Source: Paenisporosarcina quisquiliarum
GTDB lineage: Bacteria; Bacillota; Bacilli; Bacillales_A; Planococcaceae
Assembly: GCF_027563315.1 (NCBI RefSeq)
Contig: NZ_JAMKBJ010000008.1
Coordinates: 62,001 to 126,000 of the forward strand
Direction of reading: 5' to 3'
DNA length: 64,000 nt
Made by a program: the position numbers and the translations under genes. Under the pieces are notes generated by a model, which saw only the letters and a program-made list of their open reading frames with translations, did no database searches and had not been told where the DNA came from. Below are positions 16,046 through 24,324 of this stretch, one piece after another. The stretch's first letter is position 1, and every line of letters begins with the position of its first letter.

Positions 16046-16061
16046 ATGAAAGCGAATACAT
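16046..16061. promoter_or_regulatory. Catabolite-responsive element (cre) over the hutU start codon
   Basis: ATGAAAGCGAATACAT fits the CcpA consensus WTGNNARCGNWWWCAW at every position and begins with the hutU ATG itself. In Bacillus subtilis the hut operon is also controlled by a cre inside its transcribed region. Confidence 0.6.
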
Positions 16062-17719
16062 CAAATCGAGTAATTCAATATAGAGGAACAGAATTAAACA
16101 CAAAAGGGTGGCAACAAGAAGCGGCACTTCGTATGTTAAGCAACAATTTACACCCGGACGTGGCAGAACATCCTGAAGATTTAGTGGTATACGGAGGAAT
16201 CGGTAAAGCTGCGCGTAACTGGGAAAGCTTCGACGCGATTGTGCGTTCATTAAAAGAGTTGGAAAATGACGAAACGTTGCTTGTTCAATCAGGAAAACCG
16301 GTAGCGATTTTCAAAACACATACAGATGCACCTCGTGTGTTGATTGCTAATTCAAATATTGTACCGGCGTATGCGAACTGGGAAACGTTCCACGAGCTCG
16401 ATAAAAAAGGCTTGATGATGTACGGCCAAATGACGGCAGGCAGCTGGATTTATATTGGTTCGCAAGGGATTGTACAAGGGACGTACGAAACTTTTGCTGA
16501 ACTGGCAAAACAACATTTCGGAGAATCATTGAAAGGTACCATTACATTGACAGCGGGTCTTGGAGGAATGGGGGGAGCTCAACCTTTAGCGGTAACAATG
16601 GCTGGTGGCGTATGTATCGGGATTGAAGTGGACGAAACGCGCATCGATCGCCGTATTGAAACGCGCTATACAGATGTGAAAACAGATTCGTTAGATGAAG
16701 CGATACGTATGGCTGAAGAAGCAAAAGCGGAAGGGAAAGCTTTATCGATTGGGTTGCTTGGCAATGCAGCAGACGTCCTTCCGGAAATGATCGCTCGTGG
16801 CTTCATCCCAGATGTGTTGACGGATCAAACTTCTGCGCACGACCCATTAAACGGCTACATTCCATCGAAAATGTCTTTGGAAGAAGCGGCGAAGCTACGT
16901 TCGGAAAATCCTGCCGAGTACGTCAAACTTTCAAAAGCATCCATGGCAAAGCATGTTTCTGCAATGGTCGAAATGATGGACAAAGGCGCTATTACATTTG
17001 ATTACGGCAACAACATCCGACAAGTCGCAAAAGATGAAGGCGTTGAACGCGCGTTTGATTTCCCAGGATTCGTTCCGGCATACATTCGACCACAATTCTG
17101 TGAAGGAAAAGGACCGTTCCGCTGGGTAGCACTTTCAGGTGACCCGGAAGATATTCGCAAAACAGATGAAGTTATTTTGCGTGAATTCAGCTACAACAAA
17201 CATTTATGTAACTGGATTAAAATGGCGCAGGAGAAAATCCAATTCCAAGGACTTCCTTCACGTATTTGTTGGTTAGGTTATGGGGAACGTGCGCGTTTCG
17301 GGAAAATCATTAACGATATGGTTGCAAGTGGCGAATTAAGTGCACCAATCGTTATTGGACGTGACCATTTGGACTCAGGGTCAGTTGCTTCACCGAATCG
17401 TGAAACAGAAGCAATGAAAGATGGTTCGGACGTTGTAGCGGATTGGCCAATATTGAATGCAATGGTCAATGCAGTAGGTGGTGCAACATGGGTATCCGTT
17501 CATCATGGTGGTGGCGTTGGCATGGGTTATTCCATTCATGCAGGAATGGTTATTTTAGCAGACGGTACGAAAGAAGCGGAAGCTCGATTGGAACGTGTAT
17601 TAACAACAGACCCAGGGATGGGCATCGTCCGTCACGTAGATGCCGGCTATGATTTGGCGATTGAAACAGCGCGCGAAAAAGGTGTCAACATTCCGATGCT
17701 AAAGGGGTCGGAAGAATGA
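16046..17719 (+). CDS. hutU: Urocanate hydratase
   Basis: A 557-residue cytoplasmic enzyme that converts urocanate to imidazolonepropionate using tightly bound NAD+, step two of histidine breakdown. The NAD-binding loop [10 protein letters not shown] lies near residue 175. The conserved cysteine region (YNKHLCNWI) and the C-terminal [11 protein letters not shown] are present, and the length is normal. GGGGG lies about 9 nt before the ATG. It is the first gene of the cluster, under the CodY-like and cre sites, and overlaps hutI by four bases. Confidence 0.98.
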   Translation: MKANTSNRVIQYRGTELNTKGWQQEAALRMLSNNLHPDVAEHPEDLVVYGGIGKAARNWESFDAIVRSLKELENDETLLVQSGKPVAIFKTHTDAPRVLIANSNIVPAYANWETFHELDKKGLMMYGQMTAGSWIYIGSQGIVQGTYETFAELAKQHFGESLKGTITLTAGLGGMGGAQPLAVTMAGGVCIGIEVDETRIDRRIETRYTDVKTDSLDEAIRMAEEAKAEGKALSIGLLGNAADVLPEMIARGFIPDVLTDQTSAHDPLNGYIPSKMSLEEAAKLRSENPAEYVKLSKASMAKHVSAMVEMMDKGAITFDYGNNIRQVAKDEGVERAFDFPGFVPAYIRPQFCEGKGPFRWVALSGDPEDIRKTDEVILREFSYNKHLCNWIKMAQEKIQFQGLPSRICWLGYGERARFGKIINDMVASGELSAPIVIGRDHLDSGSVASPNRETEAMKDGSDVVADWPILNAMVNAVGGATWVSVHHGGGVGMGYSIHAGMVILADGTKEAEARLERVLTTDPGMGIVRHVDAGYDLAIETAREKGVNIPMLKGSEE

Positions 17720-18969
17720 AACCAGTTTGGATAAAAAATGCAGCTCAACTTGTAACGGTAGCCGGTGAAAATGGTCCCCGTGTTCGGGAAGGAATGTCTG
17801 ACCTCGGGTTGATCGAAGATGGCAGTGTGTGGATGGAAAACGGTGAAGTAGTTGCAATCGGTACGACGTCAGAGCTCGAAGCATTATACGGGTCACGTGC
17901 ACATGAAGCGGATATCATCGATGCGACAGGCCGTTTGGTGACACCAGGTTTAGTCGACCCACATACGCACGTGGCGTATGGTGGAAGCCGTGAACGTGAA
18001 TTCGAAATGCGTCTTGAAGGTGCCACTTATATGGAAATTATGAATGCAGGTGGCGGTATTCACGCTACGACACGTATGACGCGCGATGCTTCCGAAGAGG
18101 AGTTGGTGGCGCAGACAACGCGCCGCCTAGACTCGTTTCTAGCACATGGCGTAACAACTGTGGAAGGCAAAAGTGGCTACGGACTCGACTTAGAAACAGA
18201 ATTGAAGCAACTGCGTGTAATGAAACGGTTGAACGATCAACATCCAATCGATTTAGTTCCCACTTTTATGGGCGGTCATGCGGTTCCTCAGGAATATAAG
18301 GGCCGCGAAGACGAGTATATTAATGTATTGATAAATGAAATGTTACCGAAAGTGGCGGAAGAAAAACTGGCTGTCTTTAACGATGTTTTTTGTGAAGTGG
18401 GGGTATTTACGCCTGAGCAGTCTGAACGTATTTTGAATGCGGGCAAAGAACTCGGCTTGATTCCGAAAATTCATGCCGATGAAATTGAGTCGTACGGTGG
18501 AGCGGAATTGGCTGCAAAAGTCGGAGCAATTTCAGCGGAACATCTATTGAAAGCCTCTACTGAAGGTGTGCGTTTAATGGCGGAAGCGGGAGTCATTGCC
18601 TGTCTGTTGCCAGCGACAGCATTGTATTTACGTGAAGAAGCGGCGAAAGGTCGAGCAATGATTGACGCGGGTGTTGCCGTAGCAATCTCGACAGACTGCA
18701 ATCCGGGTTCTTCGCCTACAACGTCCATGCCGCTAGTCATGAATTTGGCTTGCATCTCCATGCGTTTAACACCTGCAGAAGCTTTGGTTGCGGCAACGAT
18801 GAACGCAGCTTGTGCCATTGGTATGCAAGACAAAGTCGGTTCATTGGAAGCTGGAAAGCAAGCGGATGTCGTGATGTGGAATGTGTCCAACTACCAGGAG
18901 TTACAGTATCTTTTCGGTGTGAACCACGTTGGCTCAGTGTGGAAAAAAGGCGTTCAGGTGGTGGGTTAA
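17716..18969 (+). CDS. hutI: Imidazolonepropionase
   Basis: A 417-residue amidohydrolase that opens the ring of imidazolonepropionate to give N-formimino-L-glutamate, step three of histidine breakdown. Metal-binding residues are visible in [22 protein letters not shown] and [11 protein letters not shown]. The ATG overlaps the hutU stop (ATGA), which indicates coupled translation. It ends directly against the hutG ATG. Confidence 0.98.
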   Translation: MKPVWIKNAAQLVTVAGENGPRVREGMSDLGLIEDGSVWMENGEVVAIGTTSELEALYGSRAHEADIIDATGRLVTPGLVDPHTHVAYGGSREREFEMRLEGATYMEIMNAGGGIHATTRMTRDASEEELVAQTTRRLDSFLAHGVTTVEGKSGYGLDLETELKQLRVMKRLNDQHPIDLVPTFMGGHAVPQEYKGREDEYINVLINEMLPKVAEEKLAVFNDVFCEVGVFTPEQSERILNAGKELGLIPKIHADEIESYGGAELAAKVGAISAEHLLKASTEGVRLMAEAGVIACLLPATALYLREEAAKGRAMIDAGVAVAISTDCNPGSSPTTSMPLVMNLACISMRLTPAEALVAATMNAACAIGMQDKVGSLEAGKQADVVMWNVSNYQELQYLFGVNHVGSVWKKGVQVVG

Positions 18970-19935
18970 ATGGACATGAAGTATTTACAACCACCCGAAT
19001 GGTCATGGCGCGATGCTTCTGGAGATTTCGTTCATCAGTGGGTAAAACCTCTAGATGAACAGTCCCCAGACATGGTGGTCTATGGTGCGCCCATTTCCCG
19101 TTCTTCCATCAGTGTTTCCGGAGCTTCTTTGTATCCAATGGAATTCCGCAAGTTGTGGAAAGGGTTCTCAACCTATAACTTGGACGAAGACTTAGATTTG
19201 TCTAGATACACCGTTCGTGATGCAGGAGATGTCCTGATGCATACAACGAATATTTTGTTGTCGCATGAACGCATTGAAGATACGACGCGTGAAATAGTCA
19301 GCGTGTTTAATCAGTCCACAACATGCTTAATTGGCGGCGATCATTCCGTTACTGCATGTGCGGTAAGAGGTCTTAAGAAGGCCTACCCGGACGAGCGAAT
19401 CGGCATTTTACAACTGGATACCCATTTGGACGTACGAGATCCGGCTGAATTGGGTCCTGCAAACGGTACGCCCATTCGTCAATTAATTGACGGGGGAATA
19501 GTCCGCGGGGAAGATGTTGTCAACATCGGTCTGCACGGTTACTTCAACGCAGCGCCGTTAGTGGAGTATGCGAAGAAACATGGCATTCATATGATTACTT
19601 TACGTAAAGCACGTGAGCTAGGGGTGGCTCAGTGCGTCGAAGAACAGGTAAAGGAATTAGCCAAAAGAGTCGACCGCGTATATGTAACTGTCGATATGGA
19701 TGTTTTGGATATTGCGGTTGCGCCTGGTGTGCCCGCTTCCACACCAGGAGGCATGACAGCGGAGGAGTTATTCCAAAGTTTAATACGAATCGGTCAACAT
19801 GATGCGGTCAGACATATTGATTTTGTCTGTCTGGATCCATCACGCGATGTAGCGACAAGCGCCACGGTCAAAACAGGAGTGTATGCGTGGTTGGAATTTA
19901 TCACGGGGAGAGTTTTATTACAAAGGGGGATTTAA
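18970..19935 (+). CDS. hutG: Formimidoylglutamase
   Basis: A 321-residue ureohydrolase (arginase fold) that splits N-formimino-glutamate into glutamate and formamide. Manganese-binding motifs are GGDHSVT, QLDTHLD and VTVDMDVLD. It starts immediately after the hutI stop. It ends two bases before the start of the membrane-protein gene, so the cluster is one transcript. Confidence 0.96.
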   Translation: MDMKYLQPPEWSWRDASGDFVHQWVKPLDEQSPDMVVYGAPISRSSISVSGASLYPMEFRKLWKGFSTYNLDEDLDLSRYTVRDAGDVLMHTTNILLSHERIEDTTREIVSVFNQSTTCLIGGDHSVTACAVRGLKKAYPDERIGILQLDTHLDVRDPAELGPANGTPIRQLIDGGIVRGEDVVNIGLHGYFNAAPLVEYAKKHGIHMITLRKARELGVAQCVEEQVKELAKRVDRVYVTVDMDVLDIAVAPGVPASTPGGMTAEELFQSLIRIGQHDAVRHIDFVCLDPSRDVATSATVKTGVYAWLEFITGRVLLQRGI

Positions 19936-19936
19936 T

Positions 19937-21256
19937 TTGCAACAAGTGGGGGAAAGTTCAAGTTTACGTTCAAGCACAGGCACGTGGAAGTTTTTCGTAT
20001 ACAGTTTAATCGGCGCTTTCATGTTTTTTGTTCCTGTAACAATTGGTGAAAAAAATTCAATCATGCTTGACCACATCGTGTCCTGGATCCAAGCAAATGC
20101 AACCGGCGTTTTACCATTTTACGCACTAATCATTATACTTGCCGGTGCAGTTTATCCATTTTTCTCAGGAACTTGGAAAAGGTCAACGGTAGATATCGTT
20201 TTCTCGTTCTTTAAAGTAATTGGATTAATTGTTGGAATTATGATTGTCTTCGAATTTGGTCCAGCTTGGTTATTCCGTCCTGATATGGGTCCGTTCTTAT
20301 TTAATAAACTTGTCATTTCAGTTAGCTTACTCGTACCTATTGGTGCTATTTTCTTGGCTATGTTGGTTGGTTATGGATTGCTAGAGTTTGTAGGAGTTCT
20401 TATGCAACCAATCATGCGTCCTGTTTGGAAGACACCAGGCCGTTCCGCTATTGATGCAGTGGCATCTTTTGTAGGGTCCTACTCTTTAGGTCTATTAATT
20501 ACAAACCGTGTATATAAAGAAGGAAAATACTCTGCACGTGAAGCAGCCATTATTGCAACCGGCTTCTCAACGGTTTCCGCGACATTCATGGTCATTGTTG
20601 CCAAAACACTCGGCTTAATGGACATGTGGAATACGTATTTCTGGGTAACGCTTTTGGTTACATTTATCGTGACTGCGATTACGGTACGAATCTGGCCGCT
20701 TGGCAGTATGAAAGACGATTACTATGAAGGTGCGGTACCGCAACCCGAGATGAAACCAGAAGGCAGCCGCTTTGCAGTGGCATGGCGTGAAGCTCAAGAA
20801 ACGGTAGCGAACGCACCGACATTTGGCGCAAATATTTGGGCAAATGTTCGTGACGGCTTACTGATGACGATGGCCATTTTACCTTCCATTCTATCAATTG
20901 GTTTACTAGGGATCGTCCTTGCGACATTCACGCCATTATTTGATTGGGTAGGTTATATCTTCTATCCATTCACTTATATTTTACAGCTTCCTGAACCAAT
21001 GCTTGTTGCCAAAGCAAGCGCACTTGGTATCGCTGAAATGTTCCTTCCAGCCTTGCTGGTAGTGAAGTCTGGAATTATTGTGAAATTTGTAATCGGCGTT
21101 GTTTCTGTATCGTCCATTATTTTCTTCTCTGCGGTAGTTCCATGTATCGTAGCAACAGAAATTCCGATTTCGATTCCGAAACTAATTGTGATCTGGATTC
21201 AACGTGTCATTTTGACTTTAATTATTGTTACACCAATTGCTTATTTCATCTTATAA
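19937..21256 (+). CDS. YjiH-family (Gate-domain) membrane protein in the hut operon
   Basis: A 439-residue membrane protein with about ten helices and two nucleoside-recognition (Gate)-type regions, matching the YjiH family. I chose the TTG at 19937 because GGGGGA lies 6-7 nt upstream; the frame from 19883 would run inside hutG. Its place at the end of the hut operon, where Bacillus subtilis has the permease hutM, suggests transport of histidine, urocanate or a breakdown product. That role is inference. Confidence 0.82.
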   Translation: MQQVGESSSLRSSTGTWKFFVYSLIGAFMFFVPVTIGEKNSIMLDHIVSWIQANATGVLPFYALIIILAGAVYPFFSGTWKRSTVDIVFSFFKVIGLIVGIMIVFEFGPAWLFRPDMGPFLFNKLVISVSLLVPIGAIFLAMLVGYGLLEFVGVLMQPIMRPVWKTPGRSAIDAVASFVGSYSLGLLITNRVYKEGKYSAREAAIIATGFSTVSATFMVIVAKTLGLMDMWNTYFWVTLLVTFIVTAITVRIWPLGSMKDDYYEGAVPQPEMKPEGSRFAVAWREAQETVANAPTFGANIWANVRDGLLMTMAILPSILSIGLLGIVLATFTPLFDWVGYIFYPFTYILQLPEPMLVAKASALGIAEMFLPALLVVKSGIIVKFVIGVVSVSSIIFFSAVVPCIVATEIPISIPKLIVIWIQRVILTLIIVTPIAYFIL

Positions 21257-21263
21257 AAAGAAG

Positions 21264-21297
21264 TGCCATCCTTTCATAAAAAGGATGGCATTTTTTT
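21264..21297 (+). terminator. Terminator of the hut operon
   Basis: TGCCATCCTTT pairs with AAAGGATGGCA around a 5-nt loop, followed by seven T residues. Confidence 0.95.
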
Positions 21298-21317
21298 ATG
21301 TGCTTTCATTTAGTAAC

Positions 21318-21350
21318 AGTAGCGCAGCGGAAACAGAAGCAATTAGGTTG
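21318..21350 (+). repeat. Isolated tail module of the 285-bp repeat
   Basis: AGCGCAGCGGAAACAGAAGC closely matches the tail found inside both full repeat copies (AGCGCAGCGAAAACAAAACC near 21561 and AGCGCAGCGAAACAAAGCAA near 22962). It stands alone just before the first full copy, as if an older copy had been truncated. Confidence 0.6.
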
Positions 21351-21384
21351 GTTCTAGAAGTTAACTAGGGTGTGAGACGCGTTT

Positions 21385-21476
21385 GAGCGATAAACTTGCC
21401 TATTTGAGCGATAAATTCTCCATTTGAGCGATAAATCCCTGGAGTGAGCGATAAACACTCCAATATGAGCGTTAAA
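21385..21476 (+). repeat. Five-box GAGCGATAAA array (copy 1)
   Basis: Boxes start at 21385, 21406, 21426, 21446 and 21467, that is every 20-21 bp, close to two helical turns. Four read GAGCGATAAA and the last GAGCGTTAAA. Confidence 0.85.
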
Positions 21477-21601
21477 TTTTTCACAAACTGAACAGGAGAC
21501 ACAAAAACGTCTCGATACACAAGTTGACTAGCTATTGAGACAACCCTTCTTTTAAACAGGAGCGCAGCGAAAACAAAACCAACAAATCTTTATATCAAAA
21601 T

Positions 21602-21637
21602 GGGAGCCAATTCGCTATTCGCGATATGGCTCTTTTC
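21602..21637 (+). terminator. Hairpin closing repeat copy 1
   Basis: Outer stem GAGCCA/TGGCTC and inner stem TCGC/GCGA, followed by TTTT. Confidence 0.6.
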
Positions 21638-21667
21638 TGTTTGGTGTGGTAAAGAAAGGTTTTTAAA

Positions 21668-21682
21668 AATTTTCAGCAAATA
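21668..21682. promoter_or_regulatory. CodY-box-like site upstream of the NERD gene
   Basis: AATTTTCAGCAAATA differs from the consensus AATTTTCAGAAAATT at two positions. It lies about 55 bp upstream of the predicted -35 box, so a regulatory role is uncertain. Confidence 0.3.
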
Positions 21683-21736
21683 TAATAGAGTGTAATGCGC
21701 TTTTAAATTGCTAGAGTAATATACTATCTGAATTTC

Positions 21737-21765
21737 TTGCTAAAATTTCCAGGAATATTTATAGT
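21737..21765 (+). promoter_or_regulatory. Sigma-A promoter of the NERD gene
   Basis: TTGCTA, a 17-bp spacer and TATAGT, followed 29 nt later by the ATG. It lies outside the repeat, so the gene has its own promoter. Confidence 0.6.
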
Positions 21766-21793
21766 GAGATTATGTCATCACTAGGAGGTTTTA

Positions 21794-22759
21794 ATGAATC
21801 CTACTCGTAAAAAATCGGATAAATTTATATTTTATGAAGCGCTTGCGAAACGACTGCCTCACAATCATTATTTCACTCCGACTGTTCAAAGTATTCTTCG
21901 TAAAGAAAGCGGAGGATATGCAGGTGAGATTCGGGTTGATCGGGAATTATCTGAGGGCCAATATTATCAATCGTATTGTGTACTGCGTAATATTCTGGTT
22001 GGATCAAAAGAATTCTACTGCCAAATTGATACATTAGTAATATATAAGAATTTTATTCTAATCATCGAAGTGAAAAATATCCCCGGACTACTTACATACG
22101 ATGAAAAAACGCATCAATTGACTAGACGAAGAGACGACGGTCCAATTGAAGGGATGGGAAATCCCGAAGACCAACTTAAACGCAGTGAACGTATGGTAAG
22201 GCAGTTTCTGGACTTTCATAAAATTTCACTACCTGTTCATGGAATAATCGTTTTTTCCAATCCATCTTCTATTCTCGAGAAACCATTTCCAAATTGTCTC
22301 GCCATTCATGTTTCGGGACTTTATCAAACATTAGAGAAATTGCATCGCACTTATCGTGAACATCCGACATCCCCCCACTTTGATGTCAACGAGTTGCACA
22401 AGTTGTTTTTACAAAACGAACCCAAATTACCCCCAAATAAACCATCACATATTCCAACTTCAATTTTTAGCGATTTGATCGTCGGGGTCCTATGTCCCAA
22501 TTGTGATAAAAGCAAACTCAAGTATATTCATAAATTATGGCGTTGTTCCATTTGTAAATACAAAAGCGAAACAACTCACTTAACGACACTTCAAGAATAT
22601 CGAATTCTTTTTAGTGAAGAAATAACCACCACCGAGTGGATGAATTTTACTAATCTCAAGTCCCTGGCTACGACCAAAAGAATGTTGAGCGAATGTAATT
22701 TAGAGAGAATAGGCGGCAATAGAAATAGAAAATGGCGAATTCATAGCGTTCATCTCTAG
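21794..22759 (+). CDS. NERD-domain nuclease-like protein with C-terminal zinc ribbon
   Basis: A 321-residue protein. Residues 40-150 form a NERD (nuclease-related) domain with a complete PD-(D/E)xK-like set: Glu45 in GYAGE, Asp79 in QIDTLVI, and Glu92-Val-Lys94. NPEDQ follows near residue 123, as in the family. Residues 234-254 form a four-cysteine zinc ribbon (CPNC...CSIC), followed by a helical/winged tail with basic residues. There are no membrane helices. DNA or RNA cleavage or binding is likely but unproven. AGGAGG lies 6 nt before the ATG. The gene sits between two direct 285-bp repeats, and the second begins inside its stop codon. It interrupts otherwise core gene order and looks like an acquired cassette. 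Confidence 0.85.
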   Translation: MNPTRKKSDKFIFYEALAKRLPHNHYFTPTVQSILRKESGGYAGEIRVDRELSEGQYYQSYCVLRNILVGSKEFYCQIDTLVIYKNFILIIEVKNIPGLLTYDEKTHQLTRRRDDGPIEGMGNPEDQLKRSERMVRQFLDFHKISLPVHGIIVFSNPSSILEKPFPNCLAIHVSGLYQTLEKLHRTYREHPTSPHFDVNELHKLFLQNEPKLPPNKPSHIPTSIFSDLIVGVLCPNCDKSKLKYIHKLWRCSICKYKSETTHLTTLQEYRILFSEEITTTEWMNFTNLKSLATTKRMLSECNLERIGGNRNRKWRIHSVHL

Positions 22760-22786
22760 AAGTTAACTAGGGGCTGAGACGTGTTT

Positions 22787-22878
22787 GAGCGATAAACTTG
22801 CCTATATGAGCGATAAATTCTCGGTATGAGCGATAAATCCCTGGAGTGAGCGATAAACACTTCAATATGAGCGTTAAA
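22787..22878 (+). repeat. Five-box GAGCGATAAA array (copy 2)
   Basis: Boxes start at 22787, 22808, 22828, 22848 and 22869, giving the same 21-20-20-21 spacing as copy 1. The last box is again GAGCGTTAAA. Confidence 0.85.
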
Positions 22879-23001
22879 TTTTTCACAAACTCAACAGGAG
22901 ACACAAAACCGTCTCGATACACAAGTCGACTAGCTATTGAGACGACACTTCTTTCAAATAGAGCGCAGCGAAACAAAGCAATCAAATTCCTGAACCTGAA
23001 T

Positions 23002-23038
23002 AGGAGCCATTTCGCTTCATCGCTACATGGCTCTTTTC
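23002..23038 (+). terminator. Hairpin closing repeat copy 2
   Basis: GAGCCAT/ATGGCTC stem followed by TTTT. It could terminate the NERD transcript after reading through the array. Confidence 0.6.
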
Positions 23039-23158
23039 TGCGGTGAGTAGTTCTTTATATATGGCGCAAGTGAAGTGCACTGTGGAATAAGTTTTGCCGA
23101 TAGTTTGTATAATTTAAGGTGATTTATTTTGAAAGTAAGCACCTCTAAAGCATATGAA

Positions 23159-23188
23159 TTGCACACTTCCTACCTCCCCTTATATAAT
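23159..23188 (+). promoter_or_regulatory. Sigma-A promoter of the ctsR operon
   Basis: TTGCAC, an 18-bp spacer and TATAAT, directly followed by the CtsR operator. The leader to the ctsR ATG is about 100 nt. Confidence 0.75.
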
Positions 23189-23190
23189 AA

Positions 23191-23207
23191 AGTCAAAGTT
23201 AGTCAAA
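23191..23207 (+). promoter_or_regulatory. CtsR operator
   Basis: AGTCAAA-GTT-AGTCAAA is a tandem heptad matching the CtsR box (two RGTCAAA heptads with a 3-nt spacer). It lies just downstream of the -10, where binding would block transcription. It indicates heat-shock autoregulation of the ctsR-mcsA-mcsB-clpC operon. Confidence 0.88.
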
Positions 23208-23295
23208 GTCAGGTGAGTCTGGATAAATTGCGCTCACAAAATATCACAACTAACCTTGACTCGCACTCACATTTAATTGATCGGGAGGTGATTGA

Positions 23296-23766
23296 ATGCG
23301 GAATATATCGGATATTATTGAAGGGTATTTAAAGAAAGTTATCGAATTAGATGATAAAGGGCATGTTGAGATAAAGCGCAGTGAGATTGCGGAGCAATTT
23401 CAGTGTGTGCCTTCACAAATTAATTATGTAATTAATACGCGCTTCACCGCCGACCGTGGTTACCTCGTTGAAAGTAAGCGGGGTGGGGGTGGCTATATTC
23501 GGATAGTTCGGGTACGCGCTCATACGAAGGCCGATTTAATTGAAGCAATACTAGTGAGTTTGGAGCGTGGAGCTTCTCAAACGATGACAGAAGATATTAT
23601 CTTTCGTTTAATCGATGAGAATGTAGTGACGAAGCGTGAAGCAAAAATGATGCTCGCGGCACTCGATCGCACAACCCTCAATACCCCATTGCCGCATCGA
23701 GACGAATTGCGTTCGCGCATATTGCAAGCGATGCTAATGACATTCAAGTATGAACAGTTAAAGTGA
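23296..23766 (+). CDS. ctsR: Heat-shock repressor CtsR
   Basis: A 156-residue dimeric winged-helix repressor of class III heat-shock genes. The DNA-binding part includes IAEQFQCVPSQINYVINTRF and the Gly-rich wing SKRGGGGYIRI, which is the heat-sensing element in this family. GGGAGG precedes the ATG. It heads the four-gene operon whose other products (McsA, McsB, ClpC) control its own degradation. The operator lies about 90 nt upstream. Confidence 0.98.
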   Translation: MRNISDIIEGYLKKVIELDDKGHVEIKRSEIAEQFQCVPSQINYVINTRFTADRGYLVESKRGGGGYIRIVRVRAHTKADLIEAILVSLERGASQTMTEDIIFRLIDENVVTKREAKMMLAALDRTTLNTPLPHRDELRSRILQAMLMTFKYEQLK

Positions 23767-23778
23767 GGCGAGCGCGAG

Positions 23779-24324
23779 ATGATTTGTGAGAATTGTAAAC
23801 AGCGTCCGGCAAAAGTTACCGTGACGCAAGTACAAAATGGAGACCAGGTGCAACGTCATTATTGTGAAGTTTGCGCAAAAAATTTCCATCCGTTTCATTT
23901 GGATTTTCAACAAGATCCACTTTCGCTACACCAGTTATTATCCAACTGGTTTGGTGTCCCAGAAAGCAAACAAGTGCAGCAAAAACCGCAACCGGAGTCA
24001 AAAACATGCAGTTCGTGCGGTTGGACATTCCGTCAGTTTCTAAACCAAGGGAAGTTCGGCTGTGCACATTGTTATGAAAGTTTTCACAAACAATTGCCGG
24101 ATGTTTTCAAGAAATTACACAACGGCAATGTTAAGCATGTGGGGAAAGCGCCAGGTACGTTTGGTCAGACCCTGCAATTAAAAAAACAAATAGAAGCCAT
24201 TCGCACGTCCATGCGTACGGCGATTGAAATTGAGAATTTTGAAGAGGCGGCAAGACTGCGTGATGAAGCTCGCTCTTTAGAAGAACAGCTACAAAGCGGA
24301 GGTGAAAACCGCGATGTCCATTGA
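23779..24324 (+). CDS. mcsA: McsA, zinc-finger activator of the arginine kinase
   Basis: A 181-residue protein with four Cys-x2-Cys pairs (CENC, CEVC, CSSC, CAHC) forming two zinc sites. A C-terminal UVR motif follows (NFEEAARLRDEARSLEEQLQ, about residues 150-170). It activates McsB and helps deliver substrates to ClpC. It starts 12 nt after ctsR and overlaps mcsB by 11 nt. Confidence 0.95.
   Translation: MICENCKQRPAKVTVTQVQNGDQVQRHYCEVCAKNFHPFHLDFQQDPLSLHQLLSNWFGVPESKQVQQKPQPESKTCSSCGWTFRQFLNQGKFGCAHCYESFHKQLPDVFKKLHNGNVKHVGKAPGTFGQTLQLKKQIEAIRTSMRTAIEIENFEEAARLRDEARSLEEQLQSGGENRDVH

Larger units (their letters stand above)
21353..21637 (+). repeat. 285-bp intergenic direct repeat, copy 1
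   Basis: The copy begins TCTAGAAGTTAACTAGGG and continues with five GAGCGATAAA-type boxes. Next is a GTCTCGATA/TATTGAGAC stem, then an AGCGCAGCG tail, and finally a GAGCCA/TGGCTC hairpin with TTTT. It contains no plausible gene. By eye about 11 of the first 190 bases differ from copy 2 at 22755. Together with 21641-21793 it fills the 537-nt gap between the hut operon and the NERD gene. Confidence 0.85.
22755..23038 (+). repeat. 285-bp intergenic direct repeat, copy 2
   Basis: It has the same element order as the copy at 21353 and the same orientation. It starts at TCTAGA, so its first bases include the TAG stop of the NERD gene. It ends in a GAGCCAT/ATGGCTC hairpin with TTTT. With 23039-23158 it fills the gap before the ctsR promoter. 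No gene is visible in it. Confidence 0.85.

Noticed and set aside
18471-18890. 139-codon minus-strand frame opposite hutI
   Set aside because: It is an antisense shadow of a strongly conserved gene with no start signal.
21385-21476. Possible CRISPR array in the GAGCGATAAA repeats
   Set aside because: The repeat unit is only about 10 bp with 10-bp gaps that are the same in both copies, and no cas genes are present. CRISPR repeats and spacers are each over 20 bp.
21300-23050. Insertion sequence or transposon around the NERD gene
   Set aside because: No transposase gene, no terminal inverted repeats and no target duplication could be seen; the flanks are direct repeats.
23129-23332. 67-codon frame upstream of ctsR
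   Set aside because: It spans the ctsR promoter and CtsR operator, has no ribosome binding site and overlaps the real ctsR start.
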